Assembly (NCBI GenBank): GCA_001972305.1
Contig: BDDD01000435.1
Span: 362,581-426,580, forward strand
Direction: 5' to 3'
DNA length: 64,000 bases
From: Cephalotus follicularis
Lineage: Eukaryota > Streptophyta > Magnoliopsida > Oxalidales > Cephalotaceae
A model generated the notes under the pieces. It made no database searches. It saw only the letters and a list, made by a program, of their open reading frames with translations, and had not been told where the DNA came from. The position numbers and the translations under genes are program-made. Shown in pieces: positions 37,035-47,579 of this stretch; the stretch's first letter is position 1; the number at the start of each line of letters is the position of its first letter.

Positions 37035-39709
37035 TGTAATAGCCCTAAATATTATAAAGAATTAATAGCGGGCTTTGTAATTATTTTACCTTTTTGGGCT
37101 GGGCCCGAATTTTATAATGTATTTATTAGGGCCTTACTGGAACATAATTTGTGAACTTTGGCTAAAGAGAATATGTTTTTCTCCTTGGGTTGGATTTAAT
37201 GGTATATTTGGAATTTTGGGCTTTAATGTAGAAAGTCTAATTTGGTCCAAGTGGGAGTAGGCTGGCCCAAGCCCAAAAAAAGGCCTGCACCCGTAAGAAT
37301 TCTCTCAAGAATTCTAGACTCTTCCATGACCATTATAAAAGGGGAAAGGAACCTGGTAAAAACGCTTTTGGCCATTTCTTGCTCAGTCATTCTCGAAAAA
37401 TCGGGAGAGTGAGAGAGTGGAAGGTAGAAGACAAGAGAGGTGTTGTGCAAGGAGGCCCCATGTTCCCTGCACTTTCTCTTGTATAAATACATTTCCCTAG
37501 GAGCAAGGATGGAACAAGGAAGGAGAAATTTGCAAGGCTAAAGGCGTGTAGCAGACCCTTGTTGGAAGGAAGTCCAGAATTAAGGAGGAGGAAGAGAACT
37601 CCGTTTTCAACCTTTAACCCAGGTAGATTACTCCATATCCGAGTGCCTACCAGCATGTTATGTGTGATTGTTGTAAGTGACACTTGCTTGCTTGTGTGTA
37701 TGTGTTATATATATATATATATATTAGACATGCCAATTAGAGTTTCATATAAATATACATATGCAATTTTTATCCCTACCCTTTTGCGCATGGCCCGACA
37801 GCATCATGTGCGCAGCACATGGCCAATTCCCCTTCCTCATTTCAACGCGTCTCTGTTGTAGAAACAGTGTATGACGCACGAGGACGCCATAGACGTTCAT
37901 GCCGAGCTAGAGTTGAGCCTCCCTGGCCATGCGTTTGAGCATGGCGAGGTGCCCGAGCTCCTCGCTGGCAAGCGTCGAGCTTTCTCTCGTCTCCGGCGTA
38001 CCTCGTGCGTTCGCCCAGGCGTGCTGAATAACGCCTGCGCATCCATGCCAGGTCTGAGTGTGCTTCTCTACCAGTGCTAAGAAACCACGCGAAGAAGTGG
38101 TGACGTGCCAGAGGTACCGGGGAAGAAACGCCAGACGTGCTTTGCTGAGGAGCCGAGCTCTGCCATGCCCGAGCAGCCAGGTTGAGCTCCACCTTCTTGC
38201 CGAGCTCCATGCCCGAGCTGCTACCATGCCGAGGAGCCTCTGCCGAGCTGCCATGGTCGGATGCCCGAGCTGCCTAGGTGCCGAGCTCCCCTGCAGTGCA
38301 TGCTGAGCTTCCATACCGAGATGCCTTAGTGCCAGGGGTTCCAAGCATGCAAGGTGGCGACGCTAGAGGAAACAGAGCTGTGATGAGGTGTTATGGTAGA
38401 ACACCAGACGAGTTACTCGCCTGGGGTGCCATCGCTAGGGGAATCTTACGCCCTGGATCCATGCTTCCCAAGCTGGGAATGACGTTGAGTTCTCCCCTGT
38501 TACGAGCCGAGCACACATGCAGTGCCTCCTCAGTAAGCGCCCACGGGTAAGGCAATGATCTATGAAGACAAATGCGTCACTTGACGTGTACACCTTGCAT
38601 GCATCCTTAGCACATGATTCTGTGTCCATGCATGCGTTCTCAAGGAGGGGAAGAGGATACTATGTGCATGCGCCTGTGAAGGGAAAAGATGGTCGTCTAT
38701 ATATGTAGGTGTTCTGGGTCGGTGACTATGTGGTGAGTGGCTTTGCATGCGCCATGCAAGTAATGCGAACGTGGGCGTATGGGTGAGAAGCATCATGCCC
38801 ACTGCTGTGCCCTGGTCTGGCTTAAGGAATGGATTAAGAATGCTAAAGGAAAGAAAGGAAAGTAATTACAAGAAAGAGATGGAATTAGGAAATGGAATGA
38901 AAAAGGAAAAGACTTAGATAAATGGTCCCAGATAGGTGAGCCCAACAAGGGAGAATTTCGCTGAGCAGGTGAACCCACGGGGTGAACTCCGCGAGGTAGT
39001 TGATCTCGGGCGAATCTGACAATGGTGAACCTAAAGGTGAATTCCGCCCGAGCTGGTGATCCGAAGGGTGAACCGCAGGGCATGTGAGCAAAGGGTGAAT
39101 TCCGCTCAGCAGGTGAACCTGGAGGAGAATTCCGCGGGCTGGTGAGCCTAAAGGTGAACCTTGTATATTGACCAGACCATAGGATGACCGGACTAGACTC
39201 CTCTGTATGTGATTGATATGTATGGTTTGAGTAGAGTAGTCCAAGGATAAAGGAAATGAAATGTTATGATAAGGATTGTGGTCTACTTTTATGGTATTTA
39301 TGCTTTATTATTATTTCTCCTCCGCTTGTATTGCTTGTTTCTTTGGTATGTGCCCGTATAGGTGGTAACCTACACAACCCCCAGGGTTGTTGACCAATTC
39401 CTTTGAATGGGCCAGGTACAGGAACATGTAGTGGAGGCACATCGCAGCAGCACCACGGGTAAAGATATTGTAAGTCTCTCCTCGACACTGCGCCTTCATG
39501 GTTGGATTCTCAAGAAATAAATATGTGTTTTATTATTTGTTTTACCTGTTGGGTGCAACAGTGTATTTTATTGTATTGAACTGGGTTTATATATCCACAT
39601 GTTAAATAAATGATTTATGTTTTAAATTTTTTATGGATAATTTTATGATAATTGTACGGATTATCACGTGTCGAGTTGTGGGACCCAACCCACAGTTCGG
39701 GGCGTGACA
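37035..39709 (+). mobile_element. solo LTR, Tekay/Del-type chromovirus family (copy 1)
   Basis: 2675 bp beginning TGTAATAGCCCTAAATATT and ending GTTCGGGGCGTGACA, an end form typical of plant Tekay/Del LTRs. The flanks are TTAAA and ATAAA, a target duplication with one difference. It lies inside the Tat-like element. The middle is GC-rich with many GCCGAGCT iterations, followed by GGTGAATTCCGC-type repeats (about 38930-39170). It has no coding capacity. Confidence 0.82.
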
Positions 39710-40068
39710 ATAAAGACTCCCAAAAGGAGTAATCAAAGCACGGCCTTGATACAGGTCTACAGCTCTTCCAAGTTTTAATACAAGCTTTTCAAAGACTTCT
39801 AAGGAAGTAATAAAGACTCCCAAGAGAAGTAATCAGAACAGGGCCTTGATACAGGTCTACATCTCTGCCAAGCTTTAATATAAGCTCCTCAAAGACTTCT
39901 ATGGAAGCAGTAAGACTCCCAAGGGAGCAACCCGAGCAGGTCCGCACCTCCGAAGCTTAAAAACTCCTAAGAGAGCACAAGCATCCAAGGTCTGCTCAAA
40001 GCAAGATCCCCTTACAAATGCTCATCCACCTCTGTAAAGAACAGAAAAGAAGGAACATGGGGGTATAT
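39710..40068 (+). other. native segment of the Tat-like element between two nested solo LTRs
   Basis: It contains the GGCCTTGATACAGGTCTAC and AAGACTCCCAAAAGGAGTAA motifs also found at 36890-37030, and ends in the purine-rich AAGAAGGAACATGGGGG, the probable polypurine tract. Confidence 0.7.
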
Positions 40069-42828
40069 TGTAAGAGCCCTAAATATTATAAAATATTATT
40101 AATGGGCTTTGTAATTATTTTTTCACTTTTGGACTGGGCCCAAATTTTATGATATATTTATTTGGGCCTTAATGGGATATAGATTATGACATTGGGCTTA
40201 AGAATTGTTTTATTTTTCTTTGGGCCGAAGTTACTATGGTATAAGGCGATTGGGCTTAAAAATAAAGAAGAGAAGACCAATTGTGGAAGTCGGCCCAAGC
40301 CCAGAAGAACAGCCTGCATCCGTTTGATATCTCTTGAAAATTCTGGAGGCTTCGTTTGATGGGTATATACGGTGAAAGGTCGTTATGAGATATGCTTTTG
40401 GCATTTTTCACATACTCTGGTTCCAGAAAAATCGAGAGAAGTGAGGAAGTGGAAGATGGGACCAACTATTGGCAAAAAGGGGGGAAAGAAGACAAGAGGA
40501 AAGTCCTCTGCTTTTCAAAGAACTGCCATCTTTAAATACCCACCTTATGGAAGCAAGGGAGACAGAGTAAGAGTGAAAGAAAGAGACAATCTGAATGTGT
40601 AGCAGGCCCAGCTTCGGAGGAAGTCCATAATTCGAGAAGAAAGAAGCAATCTTCGTTTTCAACCTTACCCCAGGTAGGTTGCTCCATATCCGAGTGCCTA
40701 CCAGCATGTTTGTGCATGTGTGCCTTGCTGTGTGATCACTATGATCATTCCCTGCTAGCTTGTTTGTGTGTGATGTTTTATTGTTGTACATATACACATA
40801 CATATATATATGTTAGTAGAGTATATATAAATGCACAGAGGCATCACGTGGCATCCTCCCTACGCATCTATGTCATATGAATGGCACCCATATACGCAAG
40901 CGTTATTTGCAGAGACGCTGCGGTAAAGCTTGAAGCCTCCTTAGCCGTGTCTCCAACCCTGGCTACCTGCCGAGCTACTCGTCGGCAAGCGCCGAGCTGT
41001 CCCCCACCGATGGCGCACTCTATGCATGGTTCCAAGTGTGCTGGATAACGTCTGCACGTCCATGCCAGGCCTGGGAAGATCTCCTCTGCCAGCGCCAAGG
41101 AGCCATATGATGGAAAGGTGACAAGTGCGGGGTAGATATGCCAGAGGTACTGGGGAAGAAATGCCAGACGAGCTGGGCTAAGGAGCTGAACTCTGCCATG
41201 CCCGAGTATCCAGGCCGAGCTCCACCTTCTTGTCGAGGACCATGCCCGAGCTCCATGGCGTCAGAGGTGCTTGGGTGAGGTGCCCATCATGCTGAGCTGA
41301 GCTCCTCTGCCAATGCCGGAGAGCCATGAACCCGAGGAGATGACATCGAGGAGCTGTGCCGGAAGAGCCAAATGCTATAGATGCCGAAGCTGAGACAATA
41401 ATGCCAGAGGAGCAACTCGCCTGGGGAGACGGGTACAGAGGTGATATCCCTAGGAAGCTACACGCTAGGATGTCACTGCCAGAGGCATCGACCTCGGCCT
41501 CCCTTGCCATGCATGCCCAGTAGCCTTCCCTGCCCTGCACCCATCGGGGCGCGCTTTCCCTGTCAAGAACCGAATGTGTAAGTTATGCATGATGGTGTCT
41601 CCCCATGCATTATATCCCCAACATATATTCTAAGAAGAATAAGGCCTTTGAAGGTGTGTATGTTCACGTCCCTGGCATGAGGAACGTCCCAATGGTGCCA
41701 AGTGTACAATGCATGGCATTGTTCCCTACATGCGCCTGATAAGAGAAGATAAATTAAGCATGCATGCATTGCATGACGAGGACGTCCTCTGCCTGCGTAC
41801 CCGGGCAAGTGTTTTAATAGTAAATAATGGCCGGCATGCGCCATGCACGTTTTGAGGTGAACCTTGTGCATGGGAAGTGCCATGCACAATAGTGAGCTTT
41901 GGTTTGGCATAAGAAATGAATTAAGAGTGCTAAAGGAATTAAAAAGGGAAATGGAATTAGGAAAGGGAATGTAGAGGGGAAAAGACTTAGATAGATGGTC
42001 CCAGGCAGGTGAGCCTAACTGGGGAGAAGTCCGCCGAACAAGTGAACCTACGAGGTGAACTCCGCGAGGCAGGGGATCCTCGGGCGAATCCGCCAATGGT
42101 GAATCTAAAGGTGAATTCCGTCAGAGCTGGTGATCCAAAGGGTGAACCGCAGAGCATGTGAGCAAAGGGCAAATTCCGCTCAGCATGTAAGCAAAGGACA
42201 AATTCCGCTCAGCATGTGAACCTGGAGGAGAATTCCGCGGGCTGGTGACCCTAAAGGTGAACCTTATATATTGACCAGACCATAGGATGACCAGACTAGA
42301 CTCCTCTGTAATATGATTGCTGTGTATGATTTGAGTAGAGTAGTCCGAGGACAAAGGGACTGAAATGTTATGTTATAGATTGTGGTATGTTTTCATGACA
42401 TGCTTCATTATAATTATATTTCTCTTCTGCTTTTATTGTTTGTCCCTCTGGTATGTGCCCGTGTATGTAGTAACCTACACAACTCTCAGGGTTGCTGACC
42501 CATTCCTTTGAATGGGCCAGATACAGGAACAGATAGTGGAGGCACATCGCAGCAGCGACAAGGATAAATAGTGCAGTAAGTTACTCCTCCTCGACAGTAC
42601 GCTTTTATGGATGAAATTGCAGGAAATAAATTATGTATTTATTTTATTTTGGTTTATAGCAGTGTAAATTATATGATTCGAACTGGGTCTGTATATCCAC
42701 ACATTAAATAAAGGATTATGGTTATGATTTATTTTCAGTTTTAAATTTTTATGATTAATAATGATGATGATTGTACGGATTGCCACGTGTCGATTCGTGG
42801 GGCCCATCCCACTGTTTAGGGCGTGACA
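40069..42828 (+). mobile_element. solo LTR, Tekay/Del-type chromovirus family (copy 2)
   Basis: 2760 bp, TGTAAGAGCCCTAAATATT to GTTTAGGGCGTGACA, between perfect TATAT repeats (40064-40068, 42829-42833). It has the same internal layout as copy 1: leader with AT blocks, GCCGAGCT-rich middle, GGTGAATTCCGC-type repeats at about 42000-42250, then a CCACGTGTCGATTCGTGG-like end. It entered at the border between the host element's purine tract and 3' LTR. Confidence 0.88.
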
Positions 42829-42832
42829 TATA

Positions 42833-43293
42833 TGATGTGGAAAAAATTCAACTGTTATTAAGGCACTGACACGTGTCCAACATCTCCACTATTAAATGAC
42901 CTAAAATCATGGTCATAAAGGGGAGATAACACCGACCACTAAAAAGATAAGGAAATGACCAATAAATTCGGTCATATCTCTGGGACCACCTCCTTAAAGT
43001 TAGTTGAGCAGTTAGAAACTTGTGAAGGCTATAAATACCCCCTACAACAACTATACATGGTGAGTAACTCTCTCACTGATAGACTCTTCATCTTTTTTAT
43101 CAAACACTAACTTAAGTATCAGAGGGTCCTAAGAGTCGAAATTCCTGAGACTTCGACAGTTTGTTCACTGTATTGCAGGGAAGACCAGAAAACACGCAAG
43201 AACGAGTCCACTCTTCGGAGGATCAACAGATTTTCCCAACAAATAAAATCTCTACTTACCGAAAGACTGTTGTGGAGATTTTCTGCATCGACA
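42833..43293 (+). repeat. 3' LTR of the Tat-like non-autonomous element
   Basis: 461 bp with the same block order as 35035-35479, including GGCTATAAATACCCC. It is followed by GCATC. Its first base is shared with the target repeat of a later solo-LTR insertion. Confidence 0.85.
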
Positions 43294-43690
43294 GCATCAA
43301 TTACCAAGTGTTTCAAGAAAGGATGTAAGAGCGAAGAAGTTGAAAACAATTTTCCTTTAATAAAGAAAAATTCTTGTAATGTCACTGTATTAGCTTTAGC
43401 TAGTTTTAAAAAGTTATTTGAGGTAAAGTGTGATGACACTGGAGTGGGAATTGGTGCGGTGTTATCTCAAGAGAAGAGGCCAATAGCCTATTTCAACGAG
43501 AAATTGAGGGATGCTGGTCGTTAGTGGTTAACTTACGACAAATATATAGTTTTATGTTGTTGTTAGAGCATTGAAGCACTGGAAACACTACTTGATTCAT
43601 CAAGAATTTATATTATATTCAAAGACCAAGAAGGTTTGACATTTGAGGTGCCAGAAACGAATTAGCACAGACTTGCATGCCAAGTAGTGT

Positions 43691-44274
43691 ACTTCTTACA
43701 AAAATTTCCATTTCGATTAATGCATGAACATGGGGACACGACATGTAGCTGTTTCGATTTTGTTCATGATAATTAATATTAAAGTATGTTTTTTTTTACC
43801 ATCATTATTTCTAGATTTGGTGTATGTTAATGAGGACGCGTATATTCAATGGATAAATTAGATTGTGCATTTGACCTTTTTATATGTCGTTTATATATGA
43901 TTGCACATCCAGGAAAAAATCTGAAGCAGAATTTCAATTATTTTTGGAAGCAAGCACATTAATAATAACCAACTCCAGAAATAACCCAATAAAAAAAACA
44001 TAGAAACAGAAGTTAAAATATGTAAAATTAATTGCATGCATGAAAAACCTATACCAAAAAAGGAAAGACAAATATATTTACCCTCTCAATTCGATCTGTG
44101 TTCTATATACAAGTAGCGTTTGTAAGACAAATTAATGTCACAAAAAAGAGAAAGACAAGAATATCAATAAAACTATCGCGTTTTTGCTTTTAGCCAAATT
44201 TGGAGAAATTGTCGTCGTAATTAAGAGGACGATTAAAACTAAAACTAAAAATAGGGAAATTAATTAAGAAGAAG
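43691..44274. other. AT-rich spacer 3' of the PADRE gene
   Basis: No gene or bounded element was recognised. It probably includes the 3' UTR and terminator of the minus-strand PADRE gene near 44150-44274. Confidence 0.6.
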
Positions 44275-44910
44275 CTAGACAACAGTGCCTTCGTAAATGG
44301 TGGATAACCCGAGTCTAAAAGAACGAACGGCCATCTTAGCTCGTCTTGAGGAATACCTTTGGAATTTCCTAACAGAGGGTGATCTTGACATCCCAGGTGC
44401 AGGAGTTGAGGCTGTAGGATTTTTGAAATGTTTCATCTCGGTACTCTGTTTTTGGTATTGTTGGTGTTGTTGATGATCATTAACAAGCAAGACAGGAGAA
44501 ATCCGTGACTTGTTGTAGCGACGGCGTGAAGAATCCTTCTTATTAGCATTTTGGAGGGCAACACTGGCCTTGACAGCAAGAGCAGCCATATCTGAAGCAG
44601 TCAATCGGTACCCAAGTTTCGAGTTGGGGAGCACAAAATAGATCTGATTAGCCTGAAGCTCTTCCTCGGAATCCAACTTTGGAATGTAATCGTCGTAATA
44701 CAAACGATCAGAGTTGCACAAGAAGCACTTCTTAATAAAACTAGAAGATGAGGAAGATGATGAAGACGCTGCTGCTTCTGCCTCCAGCACCTGAGACGCA
44801 CAGACAGGAACCTTATACTGCCTTAGATCACCACTTATCGATACCACGTTGGCTGTAAGTGGTGGCTGTGATTGTAGCTGAATGCGATCGTAAGAGAAAC
44901 AACAACCCAT
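44275..44910 (-). CDS. PADRE-domain protein (DUF4228)
   Basis: PADRE (DUF4228) proteins are small plant proteins, often induced by pathogens and abiotic stress; their biochemical function is unknown. I place the start at ATG 44910, giving 211 codons beginning MGCCFSYDRIQLQSQ, because family members usually open with MGxC-like text that may be acylated. The open frame continues 37 codons upstream through a low-complexity leader. Family features: VVSISGDLRQYKVPVCASQVLE (the beta-strand part of the domain), then CFLCNSDRLYYDDYIPKLDSEEELQANQIYFVLPNSKLGYRLTASDMAALAVKAS split by a Ser run, and a basic, Ser-rich C-terminal tail (FQRYSSRRAKMAVRSFRLGL, then STIYEGTVV). Gly2 and Cys3-Cys4 would suit N-myristoylation or palmitoylation, which is inference. 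The frame is whole. Confidence 0.9.
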   Translation of the reverse strand: MGCCFSYDRIQLQSQPPLTANVVSISGDLRQYKVPVCASQVLEAEAAASSSSSSSSSFIKKCFLCNSDRLYYDDYIPKLDSEEELQANQIYFVLPNSKLGYRLTASDMAALAVKASVALQNANKKDSSRRRYNKSRISPVLLVNDHQQHQQYQKQSTEMKHFKNPTASTPAPGMSRSPSVRKFQRYSSRRAKMAVRSFRLGLSTIYEGTVV

Positions 44911-45633
44911 TTGGTTAAAATCTTGAACAAGAAAATGAAATGAGGTATGAGGTATGAGGTATGAGGTTTTGGGTTTGTATCTAGGGGGTTGGGGAATTAT
45001 GTAAAGAGGGATAGTTGTCACTATCGCTTGCTAAGGAGATTTTGATGTTGGAAGGTGAGGTAAGCAAGGCCATCATCTAAAACACCGTTTTGTAATGGCA
45101 ATCAAAAATTTCTATATTAGACAGCTGACAGCTGATGACCCACGCGGCGTTGCTGTTAGTTTGTTACTTTGATGTCCTCTTAAATCTTCTACTGCTAATT
45201 CTCTTGCATTTAATATACCAGTCCCATAGTCAGCGATGACGTGGTGCCGCGGATTAATTGCTTGGGGAAGGGACCCATGAATTGCGTGCAAACCAACCAA
45301 TTACCTTAATTGACTTCTGATTCAGTTAATCTGGTTTTTTAAGTGTAATCTTTGACTTTTAATTTCTCATTTCCCTTGGGCCGTACGTCCCTCTAAAATA
45401 GTAAAATTACGTGTAGCATAATGTTTTTTTTTCTTTTTCTTTCTAAACACTAATAGATAATTCTATGAAGAATTACTCTACTTTCGGGTACGGCTACGAG
45501 CACAAAGTTCTTTCCTTATTAGTCATCCTTATTACTAGTTACTATGGAGCAGACCTCACACATTTTGGGTATTTAATATACTTATATATTTTAATATAAA
45601 CATGTATGAATAATAAACTAGTGTAATAAATTT
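44911..45633. other. PADRE gene leader and upstream region
   Basis: The leader carries four tandem copies of the 8-base unit TGAGGTAT (about 44940-44966; CCTCATAC on the gene strand). No clear TATA box was found. The rest is AT-rich spacer up to the next solo LTR. Confidence 0.6.
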
Positions 45634-45638
45634 ATTAT

Positions 45639-46298
45639 TATTGATACAAAAATTATTTTCTCAACAGTGTCTTACGTATATGACTTTAATTTGTTGGAGG
45701 AAACGTTAGGAGATGCCTGAGAAGAAAGTTTGGAGGTTGCTAATCCATGCACAAATAGAGCAAAAATATTGAAGGTCCAGGAGATTGTTCTCCCGGGGAC
45801 ATTCCGGGACTCAAGTTAGGCAATGCATGGAGAGTTTTAAGTTCTTTTGAGAGTAAAAATGACTAACCTGAGATATGTGTTTGATTGGCGTATTTATAGT
45901 GCTAGCTTGTAACCGTTTGAGCATGAATCTCGGAGGTGATTGCTGTGCCCTTAAGGAAATGCCGAAGATCTCGGGATTTCCCTTATTCTCCGCCTGATTT
46001 TGTGCCAGTACGTTGTTGTGTCTTATCTTCCCATATTTGAAGAGATGAATCCCAGGAATGTAGGTTTATTTCATGTCCTTATCCCGTAATAGGGGAGAAG
46101 GTCCTTTCACGAATGTCCGAGGATTTCGTCCTCTGACAGAAATCCGAGGACCTCATTTACCTCATTTGTCTCCTTACGTGATACCGACAGGTTTCCTCTG
46201 CTTGACATCCACTGAATCTTTAAATTCTTTGTATATCCGTGAGCTAGAGCAGAGGAACATGTGGCGCATTGAGTAACGATAGATTTTTCTCCACATCA
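45639..46298 (-). mobile_element. solo LTR, Tat-type family, third copy
   Basis: 660 bp between perfect ATTAT repeats (45634-45638, 46299-46303). On the minus strand it begins TGATGTGGAGAAAAATC. It shares blocks such as GAAATGCCGAAGATCTCGGG with the copies at 31-33 kb. Its right 465 bp, together with 228 bp of non-LTR flank, occurs again at 60664-61359. Confidence 0.85.
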
Positions 46299-46526
46299 AT
46301 TATATTAGAGTCCAATAACTTATAAAATTTTAGTTTTACTTTTTATATATATTAGCGAAAAACAACAATATTAGTATTTTAAACTTATTACATTGGATAT
46401 AATGTTTTAAATAACCTCTTAATTACTTAAACCTAAAACCTAACAACACCTAACCAAATACAATATTAGAATCAGTTTTTTTTCTCAATCTTCTACTCTA
46501 CAATTAGTACTCACATTTGATATACT
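45834..46526. repeat. left copy of a 0.69-kb direct repeat bracketing the retroelement block
   Basis: It matches 60664-61359 at roughly 95 percent by eye. It comprises part of a solo LTR plus 228 bp of flanking sequence, so it is not simply an LTR pair. It ends at TTTGATATACT in both copies. Confidence 0.85.
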
Positions 46527-46530
46527 CACC

Positions 46531-46731
46531 ATGGAAGAAGAGGAAACAAGGAGCGGGTCGCCAGACTTGGTAATCTTGCCCTCGGATCCTACCTTGGACT
46601 CCTTTATCCTTCCAACCTCTTCAGATCTCATGGATCCTACCTCAGGGCTTGTGGTTCCTCAACCTCCTGCCATCAATCCCTTCAATGCTCCTCTGCCCGA
46701 CGATGGAGATGAAGATCCTTCCCAGCCTTAG
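46531..46731 (+). CDS. short acidic frame antisense to the Tat element, uncertain
   Basis: A 66-codon frame in good start context (CACCATGG) opens MEEEETRSGSPDL and ends DDGDEDPSQP; it is acidic and proline-rich with no known domain. It lies on the opposite strand to gag-pol, at the outer end of the element's 3' region. It is followed by AT-rich DNA with AATGAAAAAT-like signals that could serve for polyadenylation. Some Tat relatives (Grande in maize) are known to carry an antisense gene in this position, which is why I list it. I see no sequence homology to support that, so it could be chance. Confidence 0.3.
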   Translation: MEEEETRSGSPDLVILPSDPTLDSFILPTSSDLMDPTSGLVVPQPPAINPFNAPLPDDGDEDPSQP

Positions 46732-47579
46732 CTTTTCTTATTTTGCTTTTGAATTGTAATAACTTTTGGTTTTCATGAACTTGTAATCTTCAAAGTATCA
46801 ATGAAAAATGAACCTTTTAGTATCCTTGGATATTGTCTTTACTTTTTTGCATCGTATGCTTGAGCTTTGCACACATATGCATTCGTAATTCCCTTAGGAA
46901 TTTTAACTCTGTCTAACTTATAGACTTCTCATATTGTGGCCTTACAATTTTCAAGCCTGATTACCTAAGCATCGTAGTCCCCTTAGGACACCTTATTTCA
47001 AAGGCGCTTAGGCAACAAGACTTAGTCTTTACAAGTTTTGATGTGTTCGTAGACCAAGTTTTAGGTCTGCTCGGGCAAGTTCCCATGGGTTTGCCAAGCA
47101 GGGTCTCGTCTGGTCCACTATAGTTTAGACCAGGTCGCCTGAGCTTGCAGTCCACGTAGGGACACTTGTTTCAAAGTGCTCAGTCCAACGAACTTGATCA
47201 TTGCGAGTTCCTATGGATCTGCCTCTTAAGACACGATTTTACGTCTGGTCTGACAAAGAAATGTTGACCGGTGCTTTCTCCCTTGGGAGTCTTGTTGCTT
47301 CCTTTGAAGTCTTTTGTGTGTATAGTTTTAGGTGCTCCTTGGCGGGAGTCTTTCATTGCTCCCCTGGGGGAGGCTTTGGGTGCTCCGTTGGGGGAGGCTT
47401 TGTTGAGTTGAGACACTCTTATATTGAGGCTTCTTGATCGGCAGCTGTTCAGGGGTTTGAGGACATGAACATTGGGCTTCTGATCCCTTGCAAACTTGGA
47501 ACTATGATCTTAGCACACGTGTTTTTTAAGAAAAATTCAACTTTATTGACATTTCAAATTTTGTATAGCTTACAAAGAA

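Larger units (their letters stand above)
35035..43293 (+). mobile_element. non-autonomous Tat-like LTR retroelement, with two nested solo LTRs
   Basis: The 5' LTR 35035-35479 and 3' LTR 42833-43293 begin TGATGYGGRRAAAATTC and end near CTGCATCRA(C/T)A. The flanks repeat GCATC (35030-35034, 43294-43298). No gag, protease, RT or integrase text is seen. The native internal part (about 1.9 kb once nested insertions are set aside) holds a 41-bp tandem array, a 25-bp array and diverged blocks around GGCCTTGATACAGGTCT. These blocks also occur, inverted, beside the integrase of the Tat element at 46.9-47.6 kb, so it was probably mobilised by a Tat relative. The LTRs differ at roughly one site in six by eye, mostly C/T and G/A, so the insertion is old. 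Confidence 0.85.
34975..43690 (+). mobile_element. old Ty3/Gypsy RT-RNase H remnant, split by a later LTR element
   Basis: Two short stretches flank the inserted element: about 34975-35034, with text of the RRFLRNFSSVTA type (the end of the Gypsy RT connection), and about 43294-43690, with Gypsy RNase H text such as [17 protein letters not shown] and [10 protein letters not shown]. They are consecutive in a normal Gypsy pol. The remnant is broken, with several breaks, and is older than the element inserted into it. Its lineage within Gypsy is not assigned. Confidence 0.8.

Noticed and set aside
37842-38629. Many overlapping frames on both strands
   Set aside because: They fall in the GC-rich GCCGAGCT part of a Tekay-type LTR where stops are rare; none resembles a protein family. 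The same holds for 40868-41540 and 49830-51344.
37035-42828. The two Tekay-type LTRs as the LTR pair of one short element
   Set aside because: Each has its own target repeat, and the 359 bp between them match the internal part of the Tat-like host element.
45639-46298. 3' LTR of the Tat internal region at 46.5-56.3 kb
   Set aside because: It has its own ATTAT repeats on both sides and is separated from the Tat sequence by 228 bp of other DNA.
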